Shown here piece after piece: positions 1 through 8,069 of a DNA stretch of 64,000 nucleotides (position 1 is its first letter; every line of letters starts with the position of its first letter). A program made the position numbers and the translations under genes. Location: the NCBI RefSeq assembly GCF_030269665.1, contig NZ_BSTS01000008.1, positions 186,001 through 250,000 of the forward strand, read 5' to 3'. A model generated the notes under the pieces. That model saw only the letters and a list, made by a program, of their open reading frames with translations, did not search any database and was not told where the DNA came from. The DNA is from Actinomycetospora sp. NBRC 106375 (GTDB lineage: Bacteria; Actinomycetota; Actinomycetes; Mycobacteriales; Pseudonocardiaceae).

Positions 1-1
1 C

Positions 2-535
2 GCGCCGCCGTTCGCCATCCCGACGCTGTCGCGCCGCGCGCTCGAGGGCGAGGGCTTCACCCTCGTCGAGCGCCGCACGCCCTCGGTGCTCCTCGACGGC
101 TGCGTGCTCGTCACCGGCGAGGTCGACCGGGTCACCGACTTCGAGAACGGCCTGCCGCACCACGAGGGCCACGTCGACGGTGCGTGGCGCCCCGACCCGT
201 GGATCGTCGACGACCAGGCGCTCGTCGTGAATGTCCGCGACCGCGGCCTCGTCGTGATCACGGGCTGCGGTCACGCCGGCGCGGTCAACATCGCCCGTCA
301 CGCCCTACGGCTCACCGGCGCGGAGCACCTCCACGCCCTGCTCGGCGGCCTGCACCTGTCGGGGCCCGGCTTCGAGCCCGTCATCGAGCCCACGGTCGCC
401 GCGCTGGCCGACCTGGCGCCCGACGTCGTCGTGCCCGCGCACTGCACGGGCTGGTGCGCGCAGATGCGCCTCGCCACCGAGCTGCCCGACGCCTTCGTCC
501 CCGGCTCGGTCGGCAGCCGCTACCGCTTCGGCTGA
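2..535 (+). CDS. Metallo-beta-lactamase-fold hydrolase, C-terminal part
   Basis: This is the 3' part of a gene that begins left of the window; the frame is open from base 2. The visible 177 residues resemble the MBL-fold family of COG1237 (often annotated as 7,8-dihydropterin-6-yl-methyl-4-aminobenzene 5'-phosphate synthase-like). The metal-site stretch GCGHAG lies near residue 86 of the visible part, GGLHLSG follows, and VPAHCTGW comes near the end. Family members bind two metal ions and hydrolyse small esters; the substrate cannot be told. No real gene lies on the other strand here. Family confident, function loose. Confidence 0.8.
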   Translation, partial: APPFAIPTLSRRALEGEGFTLVERRTPSVLLDGCVLVTGEVDRVTDFENGLPHHEGHVDGAWRPDPWIVDDQALVVNVRDRGLVVITGCGHAGAVNIARHALRLTGAEHLHALLGGLHLSGPGFEPVIEPTVAALADLAPDVVVPAHCTGWCAQMRLATELPDAFVPGSVGSRYRFG

Positions 536-577
536 CCGTCGACGTCGCGGACCGGTGCTGCTCGCGAGCCTGGGCCG

Positions 578-1930
578 CTACCGGGGCTCGAGCTGTACGG
601 GATGCCGCCCGCCGGGGCGGGGTCTTCGGTCGGGGTCCACCCAGCTCGGCGGCGTGAACCACGGCCGGCCCTCCACCATCGCGACGGTCCACTGACCGTG
701 GTGCACGAGCTGGTGGTGGTACAGGCAGAGCAGGCACAGGTTCTCGAGGCACGTCTCGCCGCCGTCGCCCCAGTGATCGAGATGGTGGGCGTGGCAGCGC
801 CGGGGACGCCGCGGGCAGCCGGGGAAGGCGCAGCCGCCGTCGCGCACGTTCAGCGCGCGGCGGATCGCGTCGGTGACCGCGCGCGACCGACGCCCGATGT
901 CGAGGGGCTCGGAGCGCGTCCCGAGGACCATGGGGATGATCTCGGCGTCGCAGGCCCAGCGGCGCACCGTGTGCACGTCGGCCAGGGCCTCGCCGTCGAG
1001 GGTGCCGTGCCCGGTGGCCTGCCGCAGCCACCCGTGGTCGATGGTGATCGTCAGCCACGCCCGGCCCGCGGACGCCGGCGCGGACGTCTCCGTCGGCTCG
1101 GGGCGCCGCGGGCCGGGGATCAGGGCACCCTGCGCGGCATCCTCAGCGGCGCACGCGCCGACCTCGGTGTCGACCTCGGACCCGCCCTCGCGGCGCGTGT
1201 CGGTGATCAGCCCGCCGGCCCCGGTCGCGCCGGCGAACAGCTCGATCAACGTGTCGGCCTGCCGGGCGGCGAGCCCGCGGTGGTCGTCCGGGCCGGCCGG
1301 GGCGGACATCACGTCGAACCCTTCGTCGATCAACGCGGCGGCCGTGGTGTCGCGGATGCTCCCGCGCAGGTCCAGCGTGCCGTCCCGGCGACGGAGCACC
1401 CGCACCTCGTCCGGGCCGTCGCCCGCGGGCTCGGGAGCCGCCCCGTCGGGATCGAGGTGGGCCAGCAGGCGGGCCGCCGCCTTCTCGAGACCGCGCGGCC
1501 CCAGCTCCCGGGCGTCCTCGGCCAGCCTGCTCTCCGCCTCGGCCACCACCGCCGGCTCGAGGTGCTCGAGCTTCTCGATCCTGGCCATGGTCCGGCGGAT
1601 CACCGCCACGTGCGCCGAGCTGATCGCCCCGGTGGCGAGCGCGTCGGCGGTGCCGGGGTAGCGCGCGGCCAGCGGCTCCCCCGACAGCGCCCACTGCGGC
1701 ACGAGGTCGCGGGACTCCCCGACCAGGCGGGTCGCCTCCGCGCGGTCGTACCGGCCCAGCTCGGCGACCAGCCGGTCGACCCACCGGTCCCCGGTCAGCT
1801 CGGCCACCCCACGGCGGTCGAGCTCGGCGACGTCCTCGAGCAGCCGGTAGTGCTCGACGTTGCGGGCGACCATCCGCGCGCGGGCGCGGTCGAGCATCTC
1901 CCGCTCGGCCGCCCCCACCCGTTCGCTCAC
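578..1930 (-). CDS. DUF222 / HNH endonuclease domain protein (13E12 repeat family)
   Basis: About 450 aa. The N-terminal two thirds match the DUF222 (13E12) helical domain common in actinobacteria, with an RYDRAEATRLVGESRDL-like stretch. The last ~85 residues are a zinc-stabilised HNH nuclease: CAFPGC, then CHAHHLDHW, then CLYHHQLVHHG. These proteins are multicopy in actinobacteria; some sit in mobile or intein-like contexts, but most have no known role. I chose the GTG at 1930 over the upstream start at 2047, because the longer frame would run into the convergent-side MarR gene and its extra residues are low-complexity. Nothing around it suggests an active mobile element. Confidence 0.85.
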   Translation of the reverse strand: MSERVGAAEREMLDRARARMVARNVEHYRLLEDVAELDRRGVAELTGDRWVDRLVAELGRYDRAEATRLVGESRDLVPQWALSGEPLAARYPGTADALATGAISSAHVAVIRRTMARIEKLEHLEPAVVAEAESRLAEDARELGPRGLEKAAARLLAHLDPDGAAPEPAGDGPDEVRVLRRRDGTLDLRGSIRDTTAAALIDEGFDVMSAPAGPDDHRGLAARQADTLIELFAGATGAGGLITDTRREGGSEVDTEVGACAAEDAAQGALIPGPRRPEPTETSAPASAGRAWLTITIDHGWLRQATGHGTLDGEALADVHTVRRWACDAEIIPMVLGTRSEPLDIGRRSRAVTDAIRRALNVRDGGCAFPGCPRRPRRCHAHHLDHWGDGGETCLENLCLLCLYHHQLVHHGQWTVAMVEGRPWFTPPSWVDPDRRPRPGGRHPVQLEPR

Positions 1931-1982
1931 GTGTTCGAGTGTACACGACACCGGCGACAGGAGGTGACACCGGCGACGGTCC

Positions 1983-2444
1983 TCAGCTCGACGCGAACGC
2001 CTCCCGCAGCGCCCGGAGGTCGGCGCACAGCGCGTCGCGACGCTCACGGCCGAGGACGTCCACGACGCGGCCCTCGACCTCCGGCGCCAGGCCCTGCGCC
2101 CGGGCGATCACGTCGGAGCCCCGGTCGGTCGGCACGACGAGCTTCGCGCGGCGGTCGGTCGGGTCGGGGACGCGGACGACGTAGCCGTGCTCCTCGAGAT
2201 GGCGCACGAGCTCCGCCATCGCCTGCTTGGTCATCTGCGCCCGCTCGGCGAGCAGGCTGACCGTCGTCCCGGTGTCGTCGAGGTACTGGAACACCGCCGC
2301 GTGCGCCGGGCGCACCGCGTCGTGACCGTCGTGGGCGAGCCGGTCGAGCACCACGTCGTTGAGGGCGACGAACGCCTCCCGCAGCAGGACCGCGAGGTTG
2401 GCCGGGCGCTCGTGACCGGCCAGCACCGGGATGCGGGTGGACAT
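1983..2444 (-). CDS. MarR family transcriptional regulator
   Basis: 153 aa winged-helix repressor. The recognition helix lies in the stretch TVSLLAERAQMTKQAMAELV (about residues 60-80), followed by the wing DPTDRRAKLVVPT typical of MarR proteins. It is divergent from the cupin gene at 2470 with only 25 bp between starts, and two GACAGG/CCTGTC-type palindromes lie in that gap and at the cupin start. The simplest reading is that it represses both itself and the cupin gene and is released by a small ligand. The ligand is unknown. Confidence 0.9.
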   Translation of the reverse strand: MSTRIPVLAGHERPANLAVLLREAFVALNDVVLDRLAHDGHDAVRPAHAAVFQYLDDTGTTVSLLAERAQMTKQAMAELVRHLEEHGYVVRVPDPTDRRAKLVVPTDRGSDVIARAQGLAPEVEGRVVDVLGRERRDALCADLRALREAFASS

Positions 2445-2445
2445 C

Positions 2446-2487
2446 GACAGGCCTCCTGTCTATCGACGCATGGACAAGCTACCTGTC
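2446..2487. promoter_or_regulatory. Paired MarR operator palindromes
   Basis: Two 15-bp inverted repeats lie in the divergent MarR/cupin promoter: GACAGGCCTCCTGTC at 2446-2460 and GACAAGCTACCTGTC at 2473-2487. Their centres are 27 bp apart, and half-sites GACARG/CCTGTC are spaced by 3 bp. The second site starts immediately after the cupin ATG, so repressor bound there would block both initiation and early elongation. Assignment to the adjacent MarR protein is inferred from position. Confidence 0.7.
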
Positions 2488-2955
2488 GATATTGCCACCG
2501 CCGAGTGCCTGCGGCTGGGCGGGGACGAGATCGTCGTGCTCGCGACGAGCGAGGCGACGGACGGCGCGCTGTTCGCCGTCCTGGTCCGGATGCCACCGGG
2601 TGGCGGACCACCCGTGATGCACCGGCACGCGCCCGGCGAGGTCTACCACGTGCTCACCGGCGAGTTCGCCTTCTCCATCGCGGACGACGACGGCCGGGTC
2701 ACGCGCACCACCGCGACGGCCGGCGAGGTCATGCCCCTGGCCGGCGGCACGCCGCACACGATCCGCAACGAGACCGGCGTCGCCGCGGAGGCGTTCGTCG
2801 TCCACGCGCCGGGCGCGCCGATGGAGGGCTTCTCCCGCGCCGTGGCCGCCCTCGCGGCCGAGCGCGAGCCGACGATGGACGCGGTGCTGACGGTCGCCGC
2901 GCAGAACGGCATCGAGCTGCTCGGCCCCGTCCCGGAGGTCACGGCGTCCGTCTGA
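2470..2955 (+). CDS. Cupin domain protein
   Basis: 161 aa from ATG 2470. A single conserved beta-barrel cupin: motif 1 is PVMHRHAPGEVYHVLTGEF (metal-binding His-His-Glu set), and motif 2 is GEVMPLAGGTPHTIRN. Such proteins are small-molecule dioxygenases, isomerases or ligand sensors; the substrate is not evident. A longer in-frame start at 2431 would overlap the divergent MarR start and the operators, so ATG 2470 is preferred. There is almost no room for a leader, so the mRNA may be leaderless. Likely repressed by the adjacent MarR protein. Confidence 0.85.
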   Translation: MDKLPVDIATAECLRLGGDEIVVLATSEATDGALFAVLVRMPPGGGPPVMHRHAPGEVYHVLTGEFAFSIADDDGRVTRTTATAGEVMPLAGGTPHTIRNETGVAAEAFVVHAPGAPMEGFSRAVAALAAEREPTMDAVLTVAAQNGIELLGPVPEVTASV

Positions 2956-2957
2956 GA

Positions 2958-3021
2958 GAGATCAGGAGTGCGTCAGCCACCTCCCGCACCGCGTCGAGGT
3001 GCGTACCGCACTCCTGATCTC
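2958..3021. terminator. Large inverted repeat between convergent genes
   Basis: Perfect 15-bp arms (GAGATCAGGAGTGCG at 2958-2972 and its complement at 3007-3021) enclose 34 nt with a smaller inner hairpin (ACCTC/GAGGT). It begins just after the cupin stop (2955) and ends 45 bp before the convergent esterase stop. There is no T-tract. Position fits a bidirectional, actinobacterial hairpin-only terminator. Confidence 0.6.
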
Positions 3022-3066
3022 CAGCAGCCCTCGTCCAGCGGCGGGATGCCGTCGCTGCTGTCGCCC

Positions 3067-4257
3067 TCAGCCCACGAACGCCGACGTCTGCTGCTGCGGC
3101 AGGCAGTAGATCCCGTCGTAGCCGGCGCACACGTCGACGGGGATGTGGGTCGTCGCGTGCCGGATGCTCAGCGGGCCGCCGACGTCCCCGCGAGCCGCGC
3201 GCAGGTCGAGCAGCACCGGGGCCCCGCCAAGCTCGAGCACCGCCTGCTCCACGCCGCCCGGCGCGGGATTCCCCAGGGGTTCGGGGTGCACGGTGATGCC
3301 GTGGCGTCCGGTCTCGTCGACCGCGAGGCCCGTGGTCGTGCCGGCGAGCGCCGTGAGGCCGACGACGGCGTAGTCGTCGCCGTGGGCCTCGGCGAGCAGC
3401 GTCCCCGCCGACGGGGCGGTGACGCCGGGCAGGAAGGTGAACGGGACGCGTTGCGCGTGGCCGTCGTGCAGGAGCAGGACGATCCGCTCGTCGGGGCGCG
3501 CCCACTCCCGGAGGCGCCGCACGGTCTCGGCCATGTACACGTCGCGCGACGACACCACGCGCGCCGGCGGGTCGGGCGCGAACAGCACGGCGAACTCGCG
3601 CAGCTGCTCGTCGAGGCGCAGCGCCCCGAGGGCCAGGTGCCGCTCCACCGACGCCCTCGGCCCGAGCGCCTCCACCCGCAGCAGCACCCGGGTCAGCGCG
3701 GCGGTGGCCCGGTCGCGGGCCTCCGCGTCGAGGACGGCGTAGCGGCCCGGGGCGAGACCGTTGTTCGCGGCCGCGTACCCCGCCGTCGCCTTCAGCGCCG
3801 CCTCGACGAGGGCGTCCACCTCGGACCCCAGGGACTCCCGCACCCGCCGCAGCGCGGGCTCCGGCGAGCCGCCCGAACCGGGCAGGTCGAGGCCCACGAA
3901 ACGCACCCGCCCGCCCCCGGCGACGTGGGAGCGCAGCCCGCCGACCAGCTCCTGCATCTCCGCGGCGTCGCCCGCCCGGAACGTGAACCCGTCGCGGGCG
4001 ATCTCGTCCGGGTCGCCCGGACCGCCCTGCACCCACCCGTCGACCAGGGCGCTCTCGGCGAAGCCCGACTCCAGCGCCACGACGCCGAAGTCCCGCTCGC
4101 GCACGAGGTGCCGGACGAGCCGCGCCCGCAGCGCCCCGAACTCGCGGATGCCGTGGTTGTTCTCCCCCAGCGCGACCACGTGGGCGTCGCCGACCAGGGC
4201 GTCGAACGCGGAGAGATCATCAGCGGCCGTCACGCGGACGGCCTCGGGGAGGCTCAC
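3067..4257 (-). CDS. Erythromycin esterase family protein
   Basis: 396 aa from GTG 4257. It matches the erythromycin-esterase/succinoglycan-biosynthesis (EreA/EreB-like) superfamily. The signature GENNHG (residues 31-36) carries the catalytic-type His, ALESGFAES follows about 30 residues later, and the C-terminal half has LLHDGHAQR. EreA/EreB open the macrolactone ring, but most chromosomal actinobacterial members have never been shown to confer resistance and probably act on other esters. No signal peptide, so it is cytoplasmic. Longer upstream frames up to 4767 contain non-homologous, low-complexity sequence and were rejected. Confidence 0.85.
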   Translation of the reverse strand: MSLPEAVRVTAADDLSAFDALVGDAHVVALGENNHGIREFGALRARLVRHLVRERDFGVVALESGFAESALVDGWVQGGPGDPDEIARDGFTFRAGDAAEMQELVGGLRSHVAGGGRVRFVGLDLPGSGGSPEPALRRVRESLGSEVDALVEAALKATAGYAAANNGLAPGRYAVLDAEARDRATAALTRVLLRVEALGPRASVERHLALGALRLDEQLREFAVLFAPDPPARVVSSRDVYMAETVRRLREWARPDERIVLLLHDGHAQRVPFTFLPGVTAPSAGTLLAEAHGDDYAVVGLTALAGTTTGLAVDETGRHGITVHPEPLGNPAPGGVEQAVLELGGAPVLLDLRAARGDVGGPLSIRHATTHIPVDVCAGYDGIYCLPQQQTSAFVG

Positions 4258-4429
4258 GGGCGCATCCTCGGGCACGCACCGCGGAGCCGTCCAAGCACTT
4301 CCCCGACCCGTCCCGTCAGCCGAACGAGTGGTGTGTCGCACGGGCGATAACAGCGAGCGGCCGCCCGGCGACACCCGGGGCATCAGCGTTCCATCGGAGG
4401 AACGCGTCGGGGACCATCGGGGGAAGATC

Positions 4430-4669
4430 ATGGGCGTTCTGGCCGCAGTCGGTGCGCTGGGTGTCGGTATGGGCGCGTTCGTCGCCACGCCGCTGGTGAG
4501 CATCGCCCGCCGGGGCACGATCGACGAGCGGACCACCGCCGACGTGCGCGAGCAGGCCGCCCGGGCGGCGATGGTGCAGCGGGCGCAGCGGCGCTCCGCG
4601 ATCGTCGCGAGCATCCCGGCGCCCCGCCGCGCGGACCACGACCAGCAGCGCTCGCCGCTCGCCGGCTGA
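4430..4669 (+). CDS. Small protein with N-terminal hydrophobic segment and RAQRRS motif
   Basis: 79 aa from ATG 4430, preceded by a GGGGGA ribosome-binding site. Residues 1-26 are a hydrophobic Gly/Ala/Val stretch (GVLAAVGALGVGMGAFVA) consistent with one membrane segment or an uncleaved signal. The C-terminal half is charged and shares REQ-A-AA...RAQRRS..VA..P.PR with the 147-aa product at 49616-50059 in this window. That paralogy is the main evidence that this is a real gene. I do not recognise a known family. It lies between the divergent esterase gene and the GH88 lipoprotein gene. Confidence 0.6.
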   Translation: MGVLAAVGALGVGMGAFVATPLVSIARRGTIDERTTADVREQAARAAMVQRAQRRSAIVASIPAPRRADHDQQRSPLAG

Positions 4670-4695
4670 CCTGGATCGGCGCGATCCTCCCGGGC

Positions 4696-4702
4696 TGTTA
4701 GC
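4696..4702 (+). promoter_or_regulatory. Probable -10 element (TTAGCGT) of the GH88 gene
   Basis: TTAGCGT lies about 40 bp before the ATG at 4743, followed by a leader with a GGGGGGAT ribosome-binding site. TAGNGT hexamers recur just before other starts in this window. No convincing -35 box is visible. Confidence 0.4.
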
Positions 4703-4742
4703 GTCCTGCGCTCGACCGGACGGGCGACCCGGGGGGATCGCG

Positions 4743-6026
4743 ATGACGCAGGAACGGCACAGGGCACGGGGGCTGCTCGCCCTCGCGGCCACGATCGTCA
4801 CGGCGCTCGCCGTCACCGCCGCGTGCGGCGGCTCGGCACCCTCGGGATCGCCGCCGGAGCCCGCGCCCACGCAGGCCGCCACGGCCCGGGACGCCCGCGA
4901 CGCGGCACCGGGCACCCAGGAGAGCCCCGTCGCCTTCGCCGACCAGCGCCTCGCCGCGACGGCCGACACCCTCCAGCCGCCGAACTACCCGACCCGGACC
5001 GGCCCGGACGGGACGTGGCAGACCAAGGAGGCCGACGACTGGACCGCCGGCTTCCTGCCCGCGACGCTCTGGCGGGTCTTCGAGCGCACCCAGGACCCGG
5101 CGTGGCGTGACCGCGCCGTGCGCTGGACGCAGCCGCTGACGTCGGAGACGTCGCACGACGACGGCGACCTCGGCTTCAAGATGTACATGACCTTCGCGGT
5201 CCAGAACCAGCTCACCGGCGACGAGCAGGCGAAGCAGACGGCGCTCGCCGCCGCCGACACCATCGCGAAGCGCTTCAAGCCGACCGTCGGCGTGATGCGG
5301 ATGTGGGACGACGCCGACGATCCAGGCGACGTGCGCGTGAACATCGACGCGATGATGAACATGGAGCTCCTGTACTGGGCCGGGCAGAACGGACGCCCGC
5401 AGTACACGGAGATGGCGAACCGCCACGCGGACCGGACGCTCCAGGACATCGTGCGGCCCGACGGCAGCACCTTCCAGTTCGCCTCGTGGAACCAGCAGAC
5501 GGGGCAGCTGACCCGCCAGTACACCGAGCAGGGCGCCGCGGACGACTCGACGTGGGCCCGCGGCCAGGCGTGGGCGGCGTACGGCTACGCGATGGCCTAC
5601 CGGTACACGCAGAACCCGCGCTACCTCGAGACCGCGCACCGGACGGCCGACTGGTTCATGACGCACCTGCCGCCGGACCACGTCCCGTACTGGGACTTCA
5701 GCGTGCCCCAGGACCCGTCGCAGCCGCGCGACACCTCGGCGTCGGCCGTCGTCGCCAGCGCCCTGCTCGCGATGAACGAGCTCGACGCCGACCCGGCGCA
5801 GAAGAACGCCGACGTCGACGGCGCGCGCACCCTGCTCACCCCGCTCTCGGCGCCGCCCTACCTGTCGCGGGGCACGAACACCCCGTCGGTCCTGCTGCAC
5901 GGCACGCAGAACGTGCAGGAGGGCCAGGTCGACACGGGCATCCAGTTCGGCGACTACTACTACGTCGAGGCCCTCAACCGCTGGGAGCGCCAGGTGGGCC
6001 CGGCGACACAGCTGACGACGAGCTGA
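4743..6026 (+). CDS. GH88/GH105-type glycoside hydrolase lipoprotein
   Basis: 427 aa. It starts with a lipoprotein signal; the lipobox VTAAC puts the lipidated Cys near residue 28. The mature part is an (alpha/alpha)6-barrel resembling unsaturated glucuronyl/galacturonyl hydrolases (GH88/GH105). HDDGDLGF (about 137-145) and NIDAMMN (about 200) carry the two Asp residues expected for catalysis, and ARGQAWAAYGYA (about 268) is the conserved barrel motif. The family removes unsaturated uronic acids from oligosaccharides made by polysaccharide lyases by hydrating the double bond. It would act outside the membrane on plant or glycan fragments. It may feed the sugar operon next door. Its 3' end overlaps the convergent DapA-like gene by 53 bp. 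Confidence 0.85.
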   Translation: MTQERHRARGLLALAATIVTALAVTAACGGSAPSGSPPEPAPTQAATARDARDAAPGTQESPVAFADQRLAATADTLQPPNYPTRTGPDGTWQTKEADDWTAGFLPATLWRVFERTQDPAWRDRAVRWTQPLTSETSHDDGDLGFKMYMTFAVQNQLTGDEQAKQTALAAADTIAKRFKPTVGVMRMWDDADDPGDVRVNIDAMMNMELLYWAGQNGRPQYTEMANRHADRTLQDIVRPDGSTFQFASWNQQTGQLTRQYTEQGAADDSTWARGQAWAAYGYAMAYRYTQNPRYLETAHRTADWFMTHLPPDHVPYWDFSVPQDPSQPRDTSASAVVASALLAMNELDADPAQKNADVDGARTLLTPLSAPPYLSRGTNTPSVLLHGTQNVQEGQVDTGIQFGDYYYVEALNRWERQVGPATQLTTS

Positions 6027-7035
6027 GGAGGTCGCCGAGCACGCCGGGATCGCGCAGGTGCGGGTAGGCCCGCCACACGCGGTCGATCTCCGCCTCCTGC
6101 CCCGGTGACAGGTCCTCCGCCGGATCGAGGCACCAGCGCCCGGCCAGGACGCCCTCGCGCACCAGCACCTCGTGGATCCCGGGGATGCACCCGCGGAAGC
6201 CGTGTGCCGCGTCGAAGATCGCGGCGTTGGCGTCGGTGAGGTCGGCCGCCACCCCGAGCAGGGCCGGCGGCACGGGCGCGCCGGCGGTGACGATCTCCCG
6301 GATGCGCGCGTGCAGCACGACGGCCGCCGCCGTCCAGACCGCGAACTGCCCGAGCAGCCCGCCCACCATCCGTGTCCCGCCCGGGTAGCGGGTGAGCAGG
6401 TCGGCCACGATCGCGTCGTCGTTGCCGGTGTAGAGCACGACGGCGTCGGGCCCCGCGCCGCGCCCGGAGTCGGTCACCGCCCGCACGACGTCGAGGGTCG
6501 CGAAGCGGTCGAAGGGCGCGATCTTGATCGCCCGCAGCGACGGGAGCTCGGCCAGCCGCCGCCAGAACCCGTAGCCGAAGCGCCGCCCGCCCACCGCCGG
6601 CTGCAGGTAGAAGCCGACCAGGGGCAGCACGTCGCCGACCGCCGCGAGCCCGTCGAGGATCACGGCCTCCTCGGCGTCCCCCCACGAGCTCGCCGCGACG
6701 AGCGCCAGGTCGTATCCCAGCGCCACGGCGGTCTCGGCCTCCCGCACCGCCCGTGCCGTCGGGCCGAGCACCCCGGCGACGCGCAGCACCGGACGGTGCG
6801 CCGTCTCCTCGGCGGCCAGCGCCAGCACCGGCTCGTACAGGCCGGTCGACGGCTCGTGGATCGCGAACTGTGTGGTGTGCACGGCCACGGCGACCCCGCC
6901 CGCCCCGGCGTCCAGGTAGTACCGGGTCAGTGCCCGCTGACGGTCCTCGTCGAGACGTCACGCGGCATCCAGCGCCAGCGGGTGCGCGGGGATCACGGTC
7001 CCGTCCCGCAGCAGCCGCTCGCGCACGGCGTCCAT
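5974..7035 (-). pseudogene. DapA-family (dihydrodipicolinate synthase-like) gene with in-frame TGA
   Basis: The frame opens at ATG 7035, which overlaps the upstream gene's stop as ATGA, and reads MDAVRERLLRDGTVIPAHPL. It meets TGA at 6958-6960 (codon 26) and then continues in the same frame with RLDEDRQRALTRYYLDAGAGG and the remaining ~300 residues of a DapA-like TIM barrel. Family members are Schiff-base aldolases or dehydratases acting on keto acids. Both sides of the stop look like one conserved protein, so this is a recent nonsense mutation (for example CGA to TGA) or a sequencing error. A restart at GTG 6888 would give 304 aa but lose the first barrel strand. It is the last gene of the operon, which would limit polar damage. 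Confidence 0.8.
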
Positions 7036-8069
7036 CAGAACGCCCCGGCGCGCTGCTCGAACTTCGTCGGCTTCCCGTGGCTCGGGCCCCCGGCCGCCAC
7101 CCACCGACAGGTCCAGTCGAGCATCTCCGCCAGCCCCACCCGCGGATAGCCGAAGCGGGCCGTGCACCGCGCGGCGTTGCTGAGCAGCGCGGTCGGCGCC
7201 TCCTCCCCCGCGATCACCGGCTCGCGACCGAGGCGACGCCCGCACTCGGAGGCGAGCCACCGCACCGAGACCGTCTCCGGCCCCGTCACGTTGAGGACGT
7301 CGGCCGGGCTGTCGGCGTGGCGCAGCGAGCGCAGGGTGACCGCGTTGACGTCGCCCTGCCAGATGACGTTGACGCTGCCCATCGTGACGTCGACGGGTTC
7401 GCCGGCGAGCACGGAGCGCGCGACGTCGTGGAGCACCCCGTACCGCAGGTCGATGGCGTAGTTCAGGCGCAGGATCGCGGTCGGCGTGGCCTGGGTGATC
7501 GCGAGGTGCTGCAGCAGACGCTCGCGGCCCAGGCAGGACTGCGCGTACTCCCCGACCGGACCCGGCGGTGTGTGCTCGTCCGCGCCGCCCGAGCCGACCG
7601 GGGTGAGCGGGTAGACGTTGCCCGTGGAGAAGGCGACGAGCCGCGCGCCGGCGTAGCGCTCGGCCACCCGCGCGGGCAGGTAGGTGTTCGTCGCCCAGGT
7701 GGTCCACTCGTCGCCGTGGGTCCCGAACTTGCGGCCCACCAGGTAGACCACGTTGTCGGCATCCGGCAGGGCCGCCAGCGCGGCGGGGTCGGACGCGTCG
7801 GCGACGACGGTCTCGACGCCGGCCGCCTCGAACTCGTCGCGACGCCCGGGCTCGGAGAACCGGGACGCCGCGATCACCCGGCGGGAGCCGCCGGCCGCGT
7901 CGGCGGCGAGCCGCGCCATCCGGGCGAGACTCAGCCCGAGCTTGCCGCCCGCGCCGACCAGGAGCACGTCACCGGGCACCGCGGCCAGGTCCTCGACGAC
8001 CTCGGCCGGTGGTTGCCAGAGGCGCCGGTCGGCCGCCGCCAGGTCCTCGTCGAGGTGCTCAGCGCCCAA
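7035..8069 (-). CDS. NAD(P)-dependent epimerase/dehydratase-like oxidoreductase
   Basis: 344 aa extended SDR fold. The Rossmann dinucleotide motif appears as VLLVGAGGKLGLSLARMARL (about residues 35-54), shifted from the usual GxxGxxG. The classical YxxxK active site appears weakened: GEYAQSCLGRERLL near residue 190 has Tyr but not the Lys at +4. FSTGNVYP supplies the upstream Ser/Thr region. It probably oxidises or epimerises a sugar or sugar acid. It starts 11 bp inside the MetE-like gene and its stop overlaps the DapA-like ATG, so it is co-translated within the operon. Confidence 0.8.
   Translation of the reverse strand: MGAEHLDEDLAAADRRLWQPPAEVVEDLAAVPGDVLLVGAGGKLGLSLARMARLAADAAGGSRRVIAASRFSEPGRRDEFEAAGVETVVADASDPAALAALPDADNVVYLVGRKFGTHGDEWTTWATNTYLPARVAERYAGARLVAFSTGNVYPLTPVGSGGADEHTPPGPVGEYAQSCLGRERLLQHLAITQATPTAILRLNYAIDLRYGVLHDVARSVLAGEPVDVTMGSVNVIWQGDVNAVTLRSLRHADSPADVLNVTGPETVSVRWLASECGRRLGREPVIAGEEAPTALLSNAARCTARFGYPRVGLAEMLDWTCRWVAAGGPSHGKPTKFEQRAGAF

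Noticed and set aside
578-1930. DUF222/HNH gene as a sign of a mobile element
   Set aside because: Such genes are numerous in actinobacterial chromosomes; no terminal repeats, integrase or tRNA target lie nearby.
3067-4257. Macrolide resistance gene
   Set aside because: It has the family fold, but chromosomal erythromycin-esterase-like genes are widespread and there is no resistance context, so only the family name is given.
6958-6960. TGA as selenocysteine codon in the DapA-like gene
   Set aside because: The position precedes RLDE and is not a Cys in a redox motif; no SECIS-like hairpin is evident right after it. A nonsense mutation is simpler.
7035-8069. Frameshift at the end of the epimerase-like gene
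   Set aside because: The stop overlaps the next ATG exactly as at other junctions, and the C-terminus is full length.
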